Source: Asanoa iriomotensis (GTDB lineage: Bacteria; Actinomycetota; Actinomycetes; Mycobacteriales; Micromonosporaceae). From it: a stretch of DNA of 64,000 bases. A program made the position numbers and the translations under genes. The notes below the pieces were generated by a model. That model was not told the origin of the DNA and ran no database searches. It saw only the letters and a program-made list of their open reading frames with translations. Position 1 is the stretch's first letter, and every line of letters starts with the position of its first letter. Shown here piece by piece: positions 35,592-43,885 of the stretch. The stretch lies in the NCBI RefSeq assembly GCF_016862515.1, contig NZ_BONC01000022.1, positions 45,434 through 109,433 on the forward strand, read 5' to 3'.

Positions 35592-36337
35592 GAACGGCGT
35601 ACGCGGTCGGCCGTGCGCTTCAGGTGTTTGCTCATGATGGCGGTCGCCTTGTCGGCGTCGCGGGCGGCGATGGCGTCGATGAAGGCCGCGTGCTCCTGTG
35701 CGCCGCGGTGGCCCATCAGCGGGGCCGCCACCTTCGCCTCCGACAGGGACATCAGCAGCGGGCCGTGGAACGACTGGACCAGCATCTCGATCGCCGGGTT
35801 GTGGGTGCAGGCCGCCACTCGGGCGTGGAAGTCAGCCGACATCGACATGTCGTACTCCCCGCGGTCCAGGGCCGCCTGGTGAACCTTGACCATCTCGCGC
35901 AGGGCGGCGATGTCCTCGTCGGTGGCGCGGTCGACCAGCAGCGGGATGATGCCCAGCTCGAAGACCTGGCGCGCCTCCGTCACGTCCGCCGCCGTCAGGG
36001 GTGAGAGGTTGAGCAGGTCGGCCAGGCCCTCGCCGATCTGCTGCGACGTCGGCGACGTGACGAACGCGCCGCCGCGGGCGCCGACCCGGATGTCGACCAG
36101 GCCGTTGGCCTCGAGGACCCGCAGCGCCTCGCGGACCGTGACCCGGCTCACGCCGAACCGCTCGCACAGCTCACGCTCGCTCGGCAGGCGGTCACCTGGG
36201 CGCAGCCGGCCCTGCCTCAGCAGCAGCTTGATCTGGTCGACGATGACGTGGGACACCCGATTGAGCGAGACGGCCTTGAACATGTCGGCGTCGTCGCCGA
36301 CGCGAGCGGCGGGCGGCGGAGTCTTGGCGGCTGCCAT
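35585..36337 (-). CDS. FadR-subfamily GntR regulator (paralogue 1)
   Basis: 250 residues from the ATG at 36337, with GGGAAGAG upstream. The winged helix-turn-helix reads PGDRLPSERELCERFGVSRV then TVREALRVLEANGL and RVGARGGAFVTSP. The C-terminal FCD all-helical ligand domain carries the metal/ligand pattern with Asp in EARQVFELGI and His residues in DFHARVAACTHNPAIEML. It is divergent from the catabolic gene pair starting at 36463, with two operator-like sites in the gap. Its DNA-recognition region is nearly identical to that of the second FadR gene at 41841, so both probably bind the same motif. Confidence 0.93.
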   Translation of the reverse strand: MAAAKTPPPAARVGDDADMFKAVSLNRVSHVIVDQIKLLLRQGRLRPGDRLPSERELCERFGVSRVTVREALRVLEANGLVDIRVGARGGAFVTSPTSQQIGEGLADLLNLSPLTAADVTEARQVFELGIIPLLVDRATDEDIAALREMVKVHQAALDRGEYDMSMSADFHARVAACTHNPAIEMLVQSFHGPLLMSLSEAKVAAPLMGHRGAQEHAAFIDAIAARDADKATAIMSKHLKRTADRVRRSS

Positions 36338-36374
36338 CGGCTCTTCCCTCGGGACAGTGGGGACTAAAGAAATG

Positions 36375-36385
36375 ATGTCATACCA
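36375..36385. promoter_or_regulatory. FadR-type operator candidate, site 1
   Basis: ATGTCATACCA fits the FadR-subfamily pattern TnGTnnnACnA except for the first base. It lies 38 nt upstream of the FadR gene start and 78 nt upstream of the CHA aldolase-like gene. Confidence 0.5.
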
Positions 36386-36434
36386 CTCTACCAAACGCCG
36401 CTACTGCGGGTTACAGTTGCGATCCAAGTGATAA

Positions 36435-36445
36435 ATGTTAGACCA
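36435..36445. promoter_or_regulatory. FadR-type operator candidate, site 2
   Basis: ATGTTAGACCA has the same shape as site 1, 60 nt away, and lies 18 nt before the ATG at 36463. Two sites a near-integral number of turns apart would allow cooperative repression of the divergent genes. Confidence 0.5.
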
Positions 36446-36462
36446 TTTAACCCTGGAGTGAC

Positions 36463-37155
36463 ATGGCGGTCGTCGTACGTACCATCCGCCGCGCCGACCG
36501 GTCCGCTGTGGACGCGCTCGCCGGGTTCGGCGTGGCCACCATCCACGAGGCGCAGGGACGCACCGGTCTGCTCGACGTGCGGCTGCGGCCGATCTTCCCG
36601 GGCGCGCGGCTGTGCGGCACCGCCGTGACCGTGAGCGTACCGCCGGGCGATAACTGGATGATCCATGTAGCGATGGAACAGTGCCGCGACGGCGACGTCC
36701 TCGTGGTCGCGCCCACCTCGCCGTCGGACGCCGGCTACTTCGGCGACCTGCTCGCCACGTCGGCGGCGGCCCGCGGCGTGCGCGGTCTCGTCATCGACGC
36801 GGGCTGCCGCGACGTGGCCGACCTGACGGGGATGGGCTTCCCGGTCTGGACCCGCTGGGTCTCGGCCACCGGCACGGTGAAGGAGACGCTCGGCGACGTC
36901 AACGTCCCGGTCGTCTGCGCGGGCCAGCTCGTGACACCGGGCGACGTGATCGCCGCGGACGACGACGGCGTGGTGGTCGTGCCGCGGGCGACCGTCGCGG
37001 ACGTGGTCGCGGCGTCGGCGGCCCGCGAGGAGAAGGAGGCCGCGTCGCGGGCCCGCTACCGGGCCGGAGAGCTGAGCCTCGACGTCAACGACATGCGCGA
37101 CCGCCTGGCCCGCAAGGGTCTGCGCTACATCGACCAGGAGCCGGACGCGGAATGA
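36463..37155 (+). CDS. RraA-like 4-carboxy-4-hydroxy-2-oxoadipate aldolase / oxaloacetate decarboxylase
   Basis: 230 residues, RraA-type class II aldolase fold. In the protocatechuate 4,5-cleavage and gallate pathways this enzyme splits CHA into pyruvate and oxaloacetate. Motifs: [50 protein letters not shown] and [14 protein letters not shown]; the Arg-Asp pair of the last motif and the preceding Gly-Asp bind pyruvate and the metal. The stop overlaps the start of the next gene by 4 nt (ATGA), and that gene encodes the preceding enzyme of the same pathway, which supports the assignment. Confidence 0.87.
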   Translation: MAVVVRTIRRADRSAVDALAGFGVATIHEAQGRTGLLDVRLRPIFPGARLCGTAVTVSVPPGDNWMIHVAMEQCRDGDVLVVAPTSPSDAGYFGDLLATSAAARGVRGLVIDAGCRDVADLTGMGFPVWTRWVSATGTVKETLGDVNVPVVCAGQLVTPGDVIAADDDGVVVVPRATVADVVAASAAREEKEAASRARYRAGELSLDVNDMRDRLARKGLRYIDQEPDAE

Positions 37156-38210
37156 TCATCGACTGCCACGGTCACTACACGACCGCGCCGGGCGCCCATC
37201 AGGCCTACCGCGACGCGCTCTTCGGCGGCGAGCGGCCCACGCCGGCACGGATCGGCGACGACGAGATCCGCGAAACCATCGCGGGTACGCAGGGCCGGCT
37301 GCTCCACGAACGCGGCACCGACCTGATGGTCTTTTCGCCACAGGCCTCCGCCATGGGGCACGACACGACCGACCAGGCCGTCGCGTCCGTCTGGGCGCGC
37401 GCCTGCAACGACCTGCTGCACCGCGTCGTCGCGCTCCACCCGACCCGGTTCGCGGGCGCCTGCCAGCTTCCGCAGACGCCGGCCAGTGGCCTTGACGAGT
37501 CGGTCCGCGAGCTGCGCCGGTGCGTCGAGGAGCTCGGCTTCGTGGCCTGCAACCTCAACCCGGACCCGTCCGGCGGGCACTGGTCCGGAAAGCCGCTGAC
37601 GGACCGGTTCTGGTATCCGCTGTACGAGGCGCTGGTGGAGCTTGACGTCCCGGCGATGGTGCACGTCTCGGCGTCGTGCAACCCCAACGCGCACACGTTG
37701 GGCGCCCACTACCTCAACGCCGACACTGCCGCCTTCATGCAGCTCGTCCAAGGCGACCTGTTCCGGGACTTCCCCACCCTGCGCCTGGTGATCCCGCACG
37801 GCGGTGGCGCGGTGCCGTACCACTGGGGGCGCTTCCGCGGCCTGGCCGACCGGCTCGGGCGGCCGCCGCTGGCCGAGCACGTGATGCGCAACGTCTACTT
37901 CGACACGTGCGTCTACCACCAGGCCGGCATCGACCTGCTCTATCGGGTCGTCGATGTCGACAACATCCTGTTCGCGTCGGAGCTGCACGGCGCCGTCCGC
38001 GGCGTGGACCCGGAGACCGGGCACGCGTGGGACGACACCCGGCGCTACGTCGACAACGTCCGTCTGTCCGAGGAGGACCGGGCGAAGACGTTCGAGGGCA
38101 ACGCCTGCCGGGTCTACCCGCGGCTCGCAGCCCGGTTGACGGCGGTCGCGACGATCGACGAGCCCGGGACAACGCCCGCCCGGTCTACCCGCGTCCCACC
38201 GGCCGGCTAA
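37152..38210 (+). CDS. 4-oxalomesaconate hydratase-like amidohydrolase
   Basis: 352 residues. Amidohydrolase-2 family, closest in wording to LigJ-type hydratases that convert 4-oxalomesaconate to CHA: metal motif [13 protein letters not shown] with His6 and His8, then [33 protein letters not shown] and [13 protein letters not shown] with the later Glu. Start coupled to the aldolase gene by ATGA. The normal C-terminus of this gene was probably VYPRLAAVAKVDEPG with stop at 38370-38372; a 71-nt tandem duplication shifts the frame and ends the present protein at 38210 with a foreign tail ([13 protein letters not shown]). The catalytic core is unaffected. Related decarboxylases (ACMSD-like) are an alternative. 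Confidence 0.83.
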   Translation: MIIDCHGHYTTAPGAHQAYRDALFGGERPTPARIGDDEIRETIAGTQGRLLHERGTDLMVFSPQASAMGHDTTDQAVASVWARACNDLLHRVVALHPTRFAGACQLPQTPASGLDESVRELRRCVEELGFVACNLNPDPSGGHWSGKPLTDRFWYPLYEALVELDVPAMVHVSASCNPNAHTLGAHYLNADTAAFMQLVQGDLFRDFPTLRLVIPHGGGAVPYHWGRFRGLADRLGRPPLAEHVMRNVYFDTCVYHQAGIDLLYRVVDVDNILFASELHGAVRGVDPETGHAWDDTRRYVDNVRLSEEDRAKTFEGNACRVYPRLAARLTAVATIDEPGTTPARSTRVPPAG

Positions 38211-38372
38211 CCGCGGTCGCGAAGACCGACGAGCCCGCGACAACGCCCGCCCGGTCTACCCGCGTCCCACCGCCCGGCTAACCGCGGTCGCGAAGACCGA
38301 CGAGCCCGCGACAACGCCCGCCGGGTCTACCCGCGGCTAGCGGCGGTTGCCAAGGTCGACGAGCCCGGCTGA
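38100..38372. repeat. 71-nt tandem repeat at amidohydrolase 3' end
   Basis: Units begin at 38100, 38171, 38242 and 38313, each with AACGCC(T/C)GCC and GGTCTACCCGCG, exactly 71 nt apart. Copies 2 and 3 are almost identical. Copy 1 is the real coding end and copy 4 (shortened to 60 nt) keeps the presumed original stop TGA. Because 71 is not a multiple of three, each copy shifts the frame. Copy 4 also contains the end of the convergent NagB-like gene (stop at 38337). Confidence 0.88.
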
Positions 38373-39098
38373 GTCCGGGTCCAGGAACAGCGTCGCGTGA
38401 GCCGCGCGGCGCAGGATCGTGGCTGGGCATGCAGGCGAGATGTCGGCCGTCAGGCTGTCCCGGACTGCGTGGGCCTTGCGCGCCTCGGGCACGACGACCT
38501 GCACCCGGGAGGCCGCCAACAGCGCCGGGATCGTCAACGAGATCGCCGAGCGGGGCACGTCGTCCGCGGTCGCGAAGTGGCCCTCGCCGACCTGCTGGGC
38601 GATCGACGCGTCGGTCAGCGTCACCTGCCGCACCCACCGGTCGTCGTCGAAATCGGCGTCATGCGGCTCGTTGAAGGCCAGATGGCCGTTCTCGCCGATG
38701 CCCATGCACGTCAGGTCGATCGGCGCGGCGCGCAGCAGGTGTTCGTATCGGTCGCACTCGTCCGCCGCTATTGCGTCACCGTCGATGTAGTGCACGGCCC
38801 GCGGCCGGAACGGAGCCGCGACGTGGTCGCGGATCCAGCGCCGGAACGAGGCCGGGTGGTCCGGACCGATGCCGATGTACTCGTCCATGTGGAAGACGGT
38901 CACGGCGGACCACGGGATCTCCTCGGCTGCCAGCCGCCGCACGAACGCAAGCTGCGAGTTCCCGGTGGCCATGACGACCCGGGCGGCGCCGGTGCGCGCC
39001 ACCGCCGATCGCAGGGCCGTCGCGGTGAACGCCGCCGCGGCCCGCGCCAGCTCCGCCTCGCTCGCCGCGACCCGCACGGCCGGATACTCGCCGGTCAC
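38337..39098 (-). CDS. Glucosamine-6-phosphate deaminase-like protein (NagB family)
   Basis: 253 residues. Sugar-phosphate isomerase/deaminase fold: VFHMDEYIGIGPDHPASFRR carries the catalytic Asp, MGIGENGHLAFNEPHDADFD the catalytic His and Glu region, and SAISLTIPALLAASRVQVVV the last core strand. In E. coli NagB the motif is DGH; here it is ENGH, a change also seen in other family members. The true substrate is uncertain because no nagA or amino-sugar transport gene is near. It is the last gene of a three-gene unit with the bicupin and EutA-like genes, each overlapping by 4 nt. Confidence 0.85.
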   Translation of the reverse strand: MTGEYPAVRVAASEAELARAAAAFTATALRSAVARTGAARVVMATGNSQLAFVRRLAAEEIPWSAVTVFHMDEYIGIGPDHPASFRRWIRDHVAAPFRPRAVHYIDGDAIAADECDRYEHLLRAAPIDLTCMGIGENGHLAFNEPHDADFDDDRWVRQVTLTDASIAQQVGEGHFATADDVPRSAISLTIPALLAASRVQVVVPEARKAHAVRDSLTADISPACPATILRRAAHATLFLDPDSAGLVDLGNRR

Positions 39099-40597
39099 CG
39101 CGGGGGTGCTGCCGGATCGGGCGGGCCGAAGACCAGCGACTTGATCGTCACCGGGACGGTGCCGGACGGTTGGCGGACCCGGCCGAGGTCGACGTAGTCG
39201 AAGTCCCGCAACAGCACCCCGTCGAGGACAACCAGATCATTGGGTATGCCCAACTCGTCGCGAAGGATCAGTCCGAGCGTGCGGGCTACATCGCTGTCGA
39301 GTACCAGGTAGAACGGTCGATCCGCGTGCGCGGTCAGACCTTTCACCACGGCCTCGGCGAGAGCGCGCAGCCGTGGGTACTCCGGCGGGCCCGACCAGGG
39401 CAGCGCGAGCGCGAACTCGCCGGCGCCGAAGCGGTCCACGTGCCGGGCGATCTCCGCACCCACCGACACCGCGTCGACGTCGTCGGCCAGGTCGTAGGCC
39501 GGCTGCACGACGGGCAGGTTCCGCCTCGGCAGGGTCCGTTCCGGCGCGCTGATGTAACTGGTGATCCCGCTGAGCTGCACCGAATATTGCGACGCGCCCA
39601 GCACCGTCGCCCGGATCCGTTCCGCCGACGGCAGCACCGGCGCCGGCAGCTCGCCGCGCTCGGCCGCGGCCCGCAACTCGCGGCCCAACGGCCGGCCGAG
39701 GTCGCCGAAGTCGCGGGTCTCCACACCGGACACGTACTCGGAGACACCGCCGGAGAACATCACGCCGTCGAGCCCGGCGAGGTCCCCGATCGGCTCGGTC
39801 AGCCACAGCCGCGTTGCCTCCGATGTGGACTCGCCACGCAGGACGGCGCCTAGCTCGCCCGCCATCACCCGCGCGATGTCGGTCAGAACCGGCTCGGCGA
39901 TCGCGCCGCCCAGCGACAGCGTGTGCCCCGCCCGGGCCGCGTGCCGTTGGCCGCCCGGCTCCAGCCGGGTCACCACCCCACCGTCGGCGGCGACGAGGCG
40001 CCCGCCGACGTGGAAGGCCGCCGTCGACACGATCCGGCCGCGTTCGACGAGCGAGAGCTTCGTCGTCCCCCCGCCGATGTCCACGTTGAGGATCCGCGAA
40101 CCGGCCGCGTGGGACGCCCGCACCGCGCCGGACCCGTACGCGGCGAGCATCGCCTCCATGTGGTGCCCGGCGGACGCGCAGACGAGGTCGCCCGCGCGCT
40201 CGCTGATCACCTCGGCGATCGCCGCCGCGTTCCGGCGCCGCAACGCCTCACCCGTGAGGATCACGACGCCGGTGTCGACGTCGTCCGGGGTGCTCCGCGC
40301 GCCCGCGTACGCGTCGTCGAGGATCCGCCCCAGCGCGACCGCGTCGATCAGCGTGCCGTCGGTGTAGGGGGTGAACCGCACGCCCGACTCGAACAGCGTC
40401 TCGCTGCGTACGACGACGTAGCGGCTCGTCAGGTCCTCGCCGAGGCGGCGCAGGTGGAGCCGCGAGAACGCCACCTGCGTGCCGGAGGACCCGATGTCGA
40501 TGCCGACGCTGTGCAGGACGATGTTGTCCTGCTGCCAGAGCGGGTTCTCCTCGAGCGGGAGCTCCGGACCGTCGTCGTGCTCGTCGTCGACCGTCAC
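39095..40597 (-). CDS. EutA-like reactivating factor (ASKHA ATPase)
   Basis: 500 residues. Resembles EutA, the chaperone-like ATPase that restores ethanolamine ammonia-lyase when its cobalamin is inactivated: VGIDIGSSGTQVAFSRLHL is the phosphate-1 motif, ILNVDIGGGTTKLSLVERG the phosphate-2 motif, and GVMFSGGVSEYV the adenosine motif. PFYLVLDSDVARTLGLILRD is close to EutA wording. No EutB, EutC, cobalamin adenosyltransferase or microcompartment gene is in the window, so the partner is unknown: it may lie elsewhere or this may serve another radical enzyme. Coupled by 4-nt overlaps to a bicupin gene upstream and a NagB-like gene downstream. Confidence 0.82.
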   Translation of the reverse strand: MTVDDEHDDGPELPLEENPLWQQDNIVLHSVGIDIGSSGTQVAFSRLHLRRLGEDLTSRYVVVRSETLFESGVRFTPYTDGTLIDAVALGRILDDAYAGARSTPDDVDTGVVILTGEALRRRNAAAIAEVISERAGDLVCASAGHHMEAMLAAYGSGAVRASHAAGSRILNVDIGGGTTKLSLVERGRIVSTAAFHVGGRLVAADGGVVTRLEPGGQRHAARAGHTLSLGGAIAEPVLTDIARVMAGELGAVLRGESTSEATRLWLTEPIGDLAGLDGVMFSGGVSEYVSGVETRDFGDLGRPLGRELRAAAERGELPAPVLPSAERIRATVLGASQYSVQLSGITSYISAPERTLPRRNLPVVQPAYDLADDVDAVSVGAEIARHVDRFGAGEFALALPWSGPPEYPRLRALAEAVVKGLTAHADRPFYLVLDSDVARTLGLILRDELGIPNDLVVLDGVLLRDFDYVDLGRVRQPSGTVPVTIKSLVFGPPDPAAPPR

Positions 40598-41709
40598 GAC
40601 AAGGGCGGCAGATCTTCGAGCTCGGCGGCGTACGCGTCGTTCATGGCTGGTGTGAGGCCCTTCTCGGCCAGCGCCTTGGCGAACGTCTCGCGCACGATCG
40701 GCGCCTCGTCGGCGTAGTCGATCTGGTCACCGCCGATGCGCCGGCTGATCCACGCCTTCGGCACGCCCTGCTCGTTGCGGATCGACACGCCCTCGTGCTT
40801 GAAGGCGAGGTAGCGGGCCGGGGTGTCGCCGGTGTTGAAGTGCTGGTGGTACCACATGTTCGGCGGCACGATCAGGGTGCCGGGCTGCCAGTCGTAGCGC
40901 CGTGGCTGCTCGCCCTCGGGCCACATCAGGCTGAAGCCCTGCCCGCTGAGGATGATCACGTGGGCGCCCGGACCGTGCCGGTGACCCTTCTTGTACGTCG
41001 CCACCGGGAACTGGGAGATGTGGCTGTTCATCGAGCCCTTGGCCATCATGAACCGGATGTGGCCGCCGCCCGCGCCGCGTTCCTTGGCCTGGTTGAGCCC
41101 GAGGCTGACCGCGTCCGCGACGAAGTTGGTGCGCAGCAGCAGGCCCTCGCGGTCGTCCTTGTCGGCGAAGTAGTCCGGCTCGCCGGCGAACCGGCCGACG
41201 AAGTCGTGCGCGGTGCCGAAGACGAACTCCGGCTCGTCGTAGAGGTTGATGACCGGCGGCATGTTGGTCGACGCCACGAACCGCGCCGCGGTCGTGCCGG
41301 AGCCGTTGAAGTGCTGGTGCCAGGCGTTGAGCGGGATCGCGAACAGCGAGCCCGGCCCCCACTCGAAGCTGACCTTGGCACCGGCGTCGTTCCAGACGGT
41401 CGTCGACCCGTTGCCGGCCAGCACGAGGATCATCTCCTCGAACAGCTGGCGCTGCGGTGCGAGCTTGCCGCCGGCCGGGATCTCCGCGACGTAGCAGTCG
41501 TTGGAGGTGCGCGACGCCTCGTGGTTGATGAACACGCCGCGGCCGCCGCGCCGCTCCCAGGGCCGGAGCTCGACCGTGTTGAGGTCGGGGACGTACTGGG
41601 CCGAGATGATGTCGAGTCCCTCGGAACGCACCCAACGGACGTAGGGCGAATCCTTCTCCCGCTCGAACTTTTTCGCCATGCTCTCCGAGACGAGTGCGTC
41701 CTTGGCCAC
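40594..41709 (-). CDS. Bicupin protein 1 (active site in C-terminal cupin)
   Basis: 371 residues, soluble, two cupin barrels like gentisate dioxygenases or cupin isomerases. The N-terminal barrel (QLFEEMILVLAGNGSTTVWN, ending AIPLNAWHQHFNG) lacks the HxH pair. The C-terminal barrel has KGHRHGPGAHVIILSGQGFS and ends VPPNMWYHQHFNTG, so its metal site would use His, His, perhaps the third His where Glu is usual, and the late His. The GTG at 41709 has GGAAGGGGAG upstream; another GTG at 41724 is possible. An almost perfect FadR-type operator lies 29 nt upstream. Dioxygenase activity is a guess from fold and context. Confidence 0.78.
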   Translation of the reverse strand: MAKDALVSESMAKKFEREKDSPYVRWVRSEGLDIISAQYVPDLNTVELRPWERRGGRGVFINHEASRTSNDCYVAEIPAGGKLAPQRQLFEEMILVLAGNGSTTVWNDAGAKVSFEWGPGSLFAIPLNAWHQHFNGSGTTAARFVASTNMPPVINLYDEPEFVFGTAHDFVGRFAGEPDYFADKDDREGLLLRTNFVADAVSLGLNQAKERGAGGGHIRFMMAKGSMNSHISQFPVATYKKGHRHGPGAHVIILSGQGFSLMWPEGEQPRRYDWQPGTLIVPPNMWYHQHFNTGDTPARYLAFKHEGVSIRNEQGVPKAWISRRIGGDQIDYADEAPIVRETFAKALAEKGLTPAMNDAYAAELEDLPPLS

Positions 41710-41737
41710 GGACTCCCCTTCCACGCAGTTGGCGTAA

Positions 41738-41748
41738 TGGTATTACCA
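41738..41748. promoter_or_regulatory. FadR-type operator candidate, site 3
   Basis: TGGTATTACCA is a perfect palindrome around its central base and matches TnGTnnnACnA fully. It lies 28 nt upstream of the bicupin 1 start and 92 nt upstream of the second FadR gene, which reads the other way. Confidence 0.65.
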
Positions 41749-41840
41749 AAGTAAGGGATGTCAAGCGCGTGGTGCCCCACCGACCGGCGCCGGATCCCCT
41801 ACCATCGATCGATTGGGTACTCGCCTGAGGAGAGTGGAGC

Positions 41841-42572
41841 GTGGCGACAACCGAGGAAGTCGGCACCATGTTCAGCCGCGTCAACGTCGACCGCGTTTCC
41901 CTGGTCATCGTCGACCAGATCAAGGGGCTGATCCGCGAGGGCAAGCTACGTCCGGGCGACCGCCTACCGACCGAGCGTGAGCTGTGTCAGCGCTTCGGCG
42001 TCAGCCGGGTGCCGGTGCGCGAGGCACTGCGGGTGCTCGAGGCCACCGGGCTCGCCACCGTCCGGGTCGGCGCGCGCGGCGGCGGCTACCTGACCTCGCC
42101 GACCGCGGAGCGGCTCGGCGAGGGCCTGTCCGACCTGCTCAGCCTCTCCCCGCTGACGGCCGCGAACGTCACCGAGGCGCGCATGATCGTGGAGCTCGGC
42201 ATCCTCCCCCTGGTCGTCGAGCGCGCCACCGCCGACGACATCACCGAGCTGTACGACCTCATCGAGGCCGGCGGCACGGCGCTGCAGGACGGCACGTACA
42301 CCATGGAGATGTCGGCCGCCTTCCACATCCGGGTCGCCGACAGCGCCCACAACCCGGCGATCAGCATGCTCGTGCGGGGCTTCCACGGCCCGCTGCTGAT
42401 GTCGCTCGAGAAGGCCATGGAGATCGCGCCCGCGATGGGCCGGCTGGGCATCGACGAGCACCTGAAGCTGGTCGACGCCATCCGGTTCCGGGACCTGGCA
42501 GCGGCGGAGACGGTCCTGCGGGAGCACCTGCACCGGACCGCGCGTCGCGTCGAACACACTCGTTTGGACTAA
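41841..42572 (+). CDS. FadR-subfamily GntR regulator (paralogue 2)
   Basis: 243 residues, GTG start with GAGGAGAGTGGAGC just upstream. Winged helix: PGDRLPTERELCQRFGVSRV then PVREALRVLEATGLATV and RVGARGGGYLTSP. C-terminal FCD ligand domain with EARMIVELGI and AAFHIRVADSAHNPAISML. Very similar over the full length to the protein of the gene at 35585, including the line LSPLTAANVTEAR, so the two are paralogues from a fairly recent duplication. It is divergent from the bicupin-EutA-NagB unit, and the ferredoxin reductase gene follows 60 nt downstream. Confidence 0.93.
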   Translation: MATTEEVGTMFSRVNVDRVSLVIVDQIKGLIREGKLRPGDRLPTERELCQRFGVSRVPVREALRVLEATGLATVRVGARGGGYLTSPTAERLGEGLSDLLSLSPLTAANVTEARMIVELGILPLVVERATADDITELYDLIEAGGTALQDGTYTMEMSAAFHIRVADSAHNPAISMLVRGFHGPLLMSLEKAMEIAPAMGRLGIDEHLKLVDAIRFRDLAAAETVLREHLHRTARRVEHTRLD

Positions 42573-42575
42573 CCA
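42565..42575. promoter_or_regulatory. FadR-type operator candidate, site 4
   Basis: TGGACTAACCA, within a TTGG...CCAA palindromic frame, differs at one key base from the pattern TnGTnnnACnA. It overlaps the stop codon of the second FadR gene and lies 57 nt upstream of the ferredoxin reductase start. Confidence 0.4.
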
Positions 42576-42632
42576 ATAGCTCATTTGCTACTCTCGCTGG
42601 GCGGGTCACGCCGATCCGTCCAGGAGGGGCAC

Positions 42633-43880
42633 ATGGGCACGCTCATCGTCGGTGCGGGGCAGGCCGGCGTGCAGGTCGCGGCCTCATTGCGCGAGAACGG
42701 CTACACCGCGCCGATCACGCTGCTGGGTGCCGAGCCGCACCCGCCGTACGAACGGCCGCCGCTGTCGAAGCAGTTCGCCGGCCCGCTCGACATCGAGCGG
42801 CTGCGGCTGCGCGCGCCGAGTTTCTACGCCGACGCCGACATCGACCTCGTGACGTCGCAGCGGGTCACCCACGTGCGGCTGCCCGACGGCACGGGCCGGA
42901 CCGGCGTCGCCACGACGGAGGCCGGGCTGCGGGTCGGCTTCGACACGCTCGTGCTGGCCGTAGGCGGGCGGCCGCGGGCGCTGGCGGTGCCGGGCGTCGA
43001 CCTTGCCGGCGTCGGCTACCTCCGCGGCCTCGACGAGGCGGTCCGGCTGCGCGAGCAGGCTGCCGGGGTTGCGCGGGTCGTCGTCGTGGGCGGCGGTTTC
43101 GTCGGCCTGGAGGTCGCCGCGGGCCTGCGCAAGCTGGGCAAGGACGTCACGGTCGTAGAGACGGCCGACCGCCTGCTCGCCCGTGCGGTCGCTCCGGTCG
43201 TCTCGGAGTTCTACCGCGCGGCACACGAACGCCGCGGCGTCCGGGTCGTGCTCGGTGCGCGCGTCACGGCTTTCACGGGTGCCGGCTCGGTGACAGGTGT
43301 ACGCCTCGCGGACGGCCGGGTCATCCCCGCCGACCTGGTCCTCGTCGGCATCGGCATGGAGCCACGCACGGAGCTGGCCACGACCCTGGGCCTCGCCTGC
43401 GCGGGCGGCGGCGTCCTGGTCGACGCGCAGGGCCGCACGAGCCACCCCGCCGTGTACGCGGTCGGCGACTGCACGGCGTTCCCCAACGCCGACGGCGGCT
43501 ACGTCCGCGTCGAGTCGGTGCAGAACGCGCTCGCCAAGGCCCGCGCGACCGCCCGCGCGATCGCCGGCCGGGAGCCGCAGCCCGAGCCGGTGCCGTGGTT
43601 CTGGTCCGACCAGGACGACATCAAGCTGCAGATCGCGGGCATCGGCACGGGCTACGACACGCTGATCGTCCGCGGCGACCCGGAACGGGAGCGGTTTTCC
43701 GTGCTGTACCTGGGCGGCGGCGAACTGCTGGCGGTCGACGCGGTGAACTCGCCCCGCGACTACCTGGTGGTGCGCAAGGCCCTCGCGACCCGGACGACCG
43801 TCGACCCGACCCTGGCCGCCGACGCGGATGTCGACCTGCGCAGAGCCCTCGGCTCGTTCACCGCGTCCGCAGCGCGCTGA
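42633..43880 (+). CDS. Rieske-system ferredoxin reductase (FAD, NAD(P)H)
   Basis: 415 residues. Pyridine-nucleotide-disulphide-type reductase of the BphA4/putidaredoxin reductase kind: the FAD motif is TLIVGAGQAGVQVAASLREN, the substrate loop is PPYERPPLSKQFAG, the NAD motif is VVVVGGGFVGLEVAAGLRKL, the second FAD motif is HPAVYAVGDCTAFPN, and PWFWSDQDDIKLQIAG begins the C-terminal reductase domain. It would pass electrons to the [2Fe-2S] ferredoxin at 49917 and on to the Rieske oxygenase. Start ATG at 42633 follows CAGGAGGGG. It lies downstream of the second FadR gene. Confidence 0.93.
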   Translation: MGTLIVGAGQAGVQVAASLRENGYTAPITLLGAEPHPPYERPPLSKQFAGPLDIERLRLRAPSFYADADIDLVTSQRVTHVRLPDGTGRTGVATTEAGLRVGFDTLVLAVGGRPRALAVPGVDLAGVGYLRGLDEAVRLREQAAGVARVVVVGGGFVGLEVAAGLRKLGKDVTVVETADRLLARAVAPVVSEFYRAAHERRGVRVVLGARVTAFTGAGSVTGVRLADGRVIPADLVLVGIGMEPRTELATTLGLACAGGGVLVDAQGRTSHPAVYAVGDCTAFPNADGGYVRVESVQNALAKARATARAIAGREPQPEPVPWFWSDQDDIKLQIAGIGTGYDTLIVRGDPERERFSVLYLGGGELLAVDAVNSPRDYLVVRKALATRTTVDPTLAADADVDLRRALGSFTASAAR

Positions 43881-43885
43881 ATCGT

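Noticed and set aside
36681..37151. Upstream extension of the hydratase gene
   Set aside because: The in-frame extension overlaps the aldolase gene and is low-complexity Arg-rich; the ATG at 37152 gives the expected metal motif at the N-terminus.
38100..38372. Frameshift sequencing error at the hydratase end
   Set aside because: Three exact 71-nt periods and near-identical middle copies are better explained by true tandem duplication.
39095..40597. Calling an ethanolamine utilisation operon
   Set aside because: Only a EutA-like gene is present; there is no EutB, EutC, EutD/E or shell protein gene in the window.
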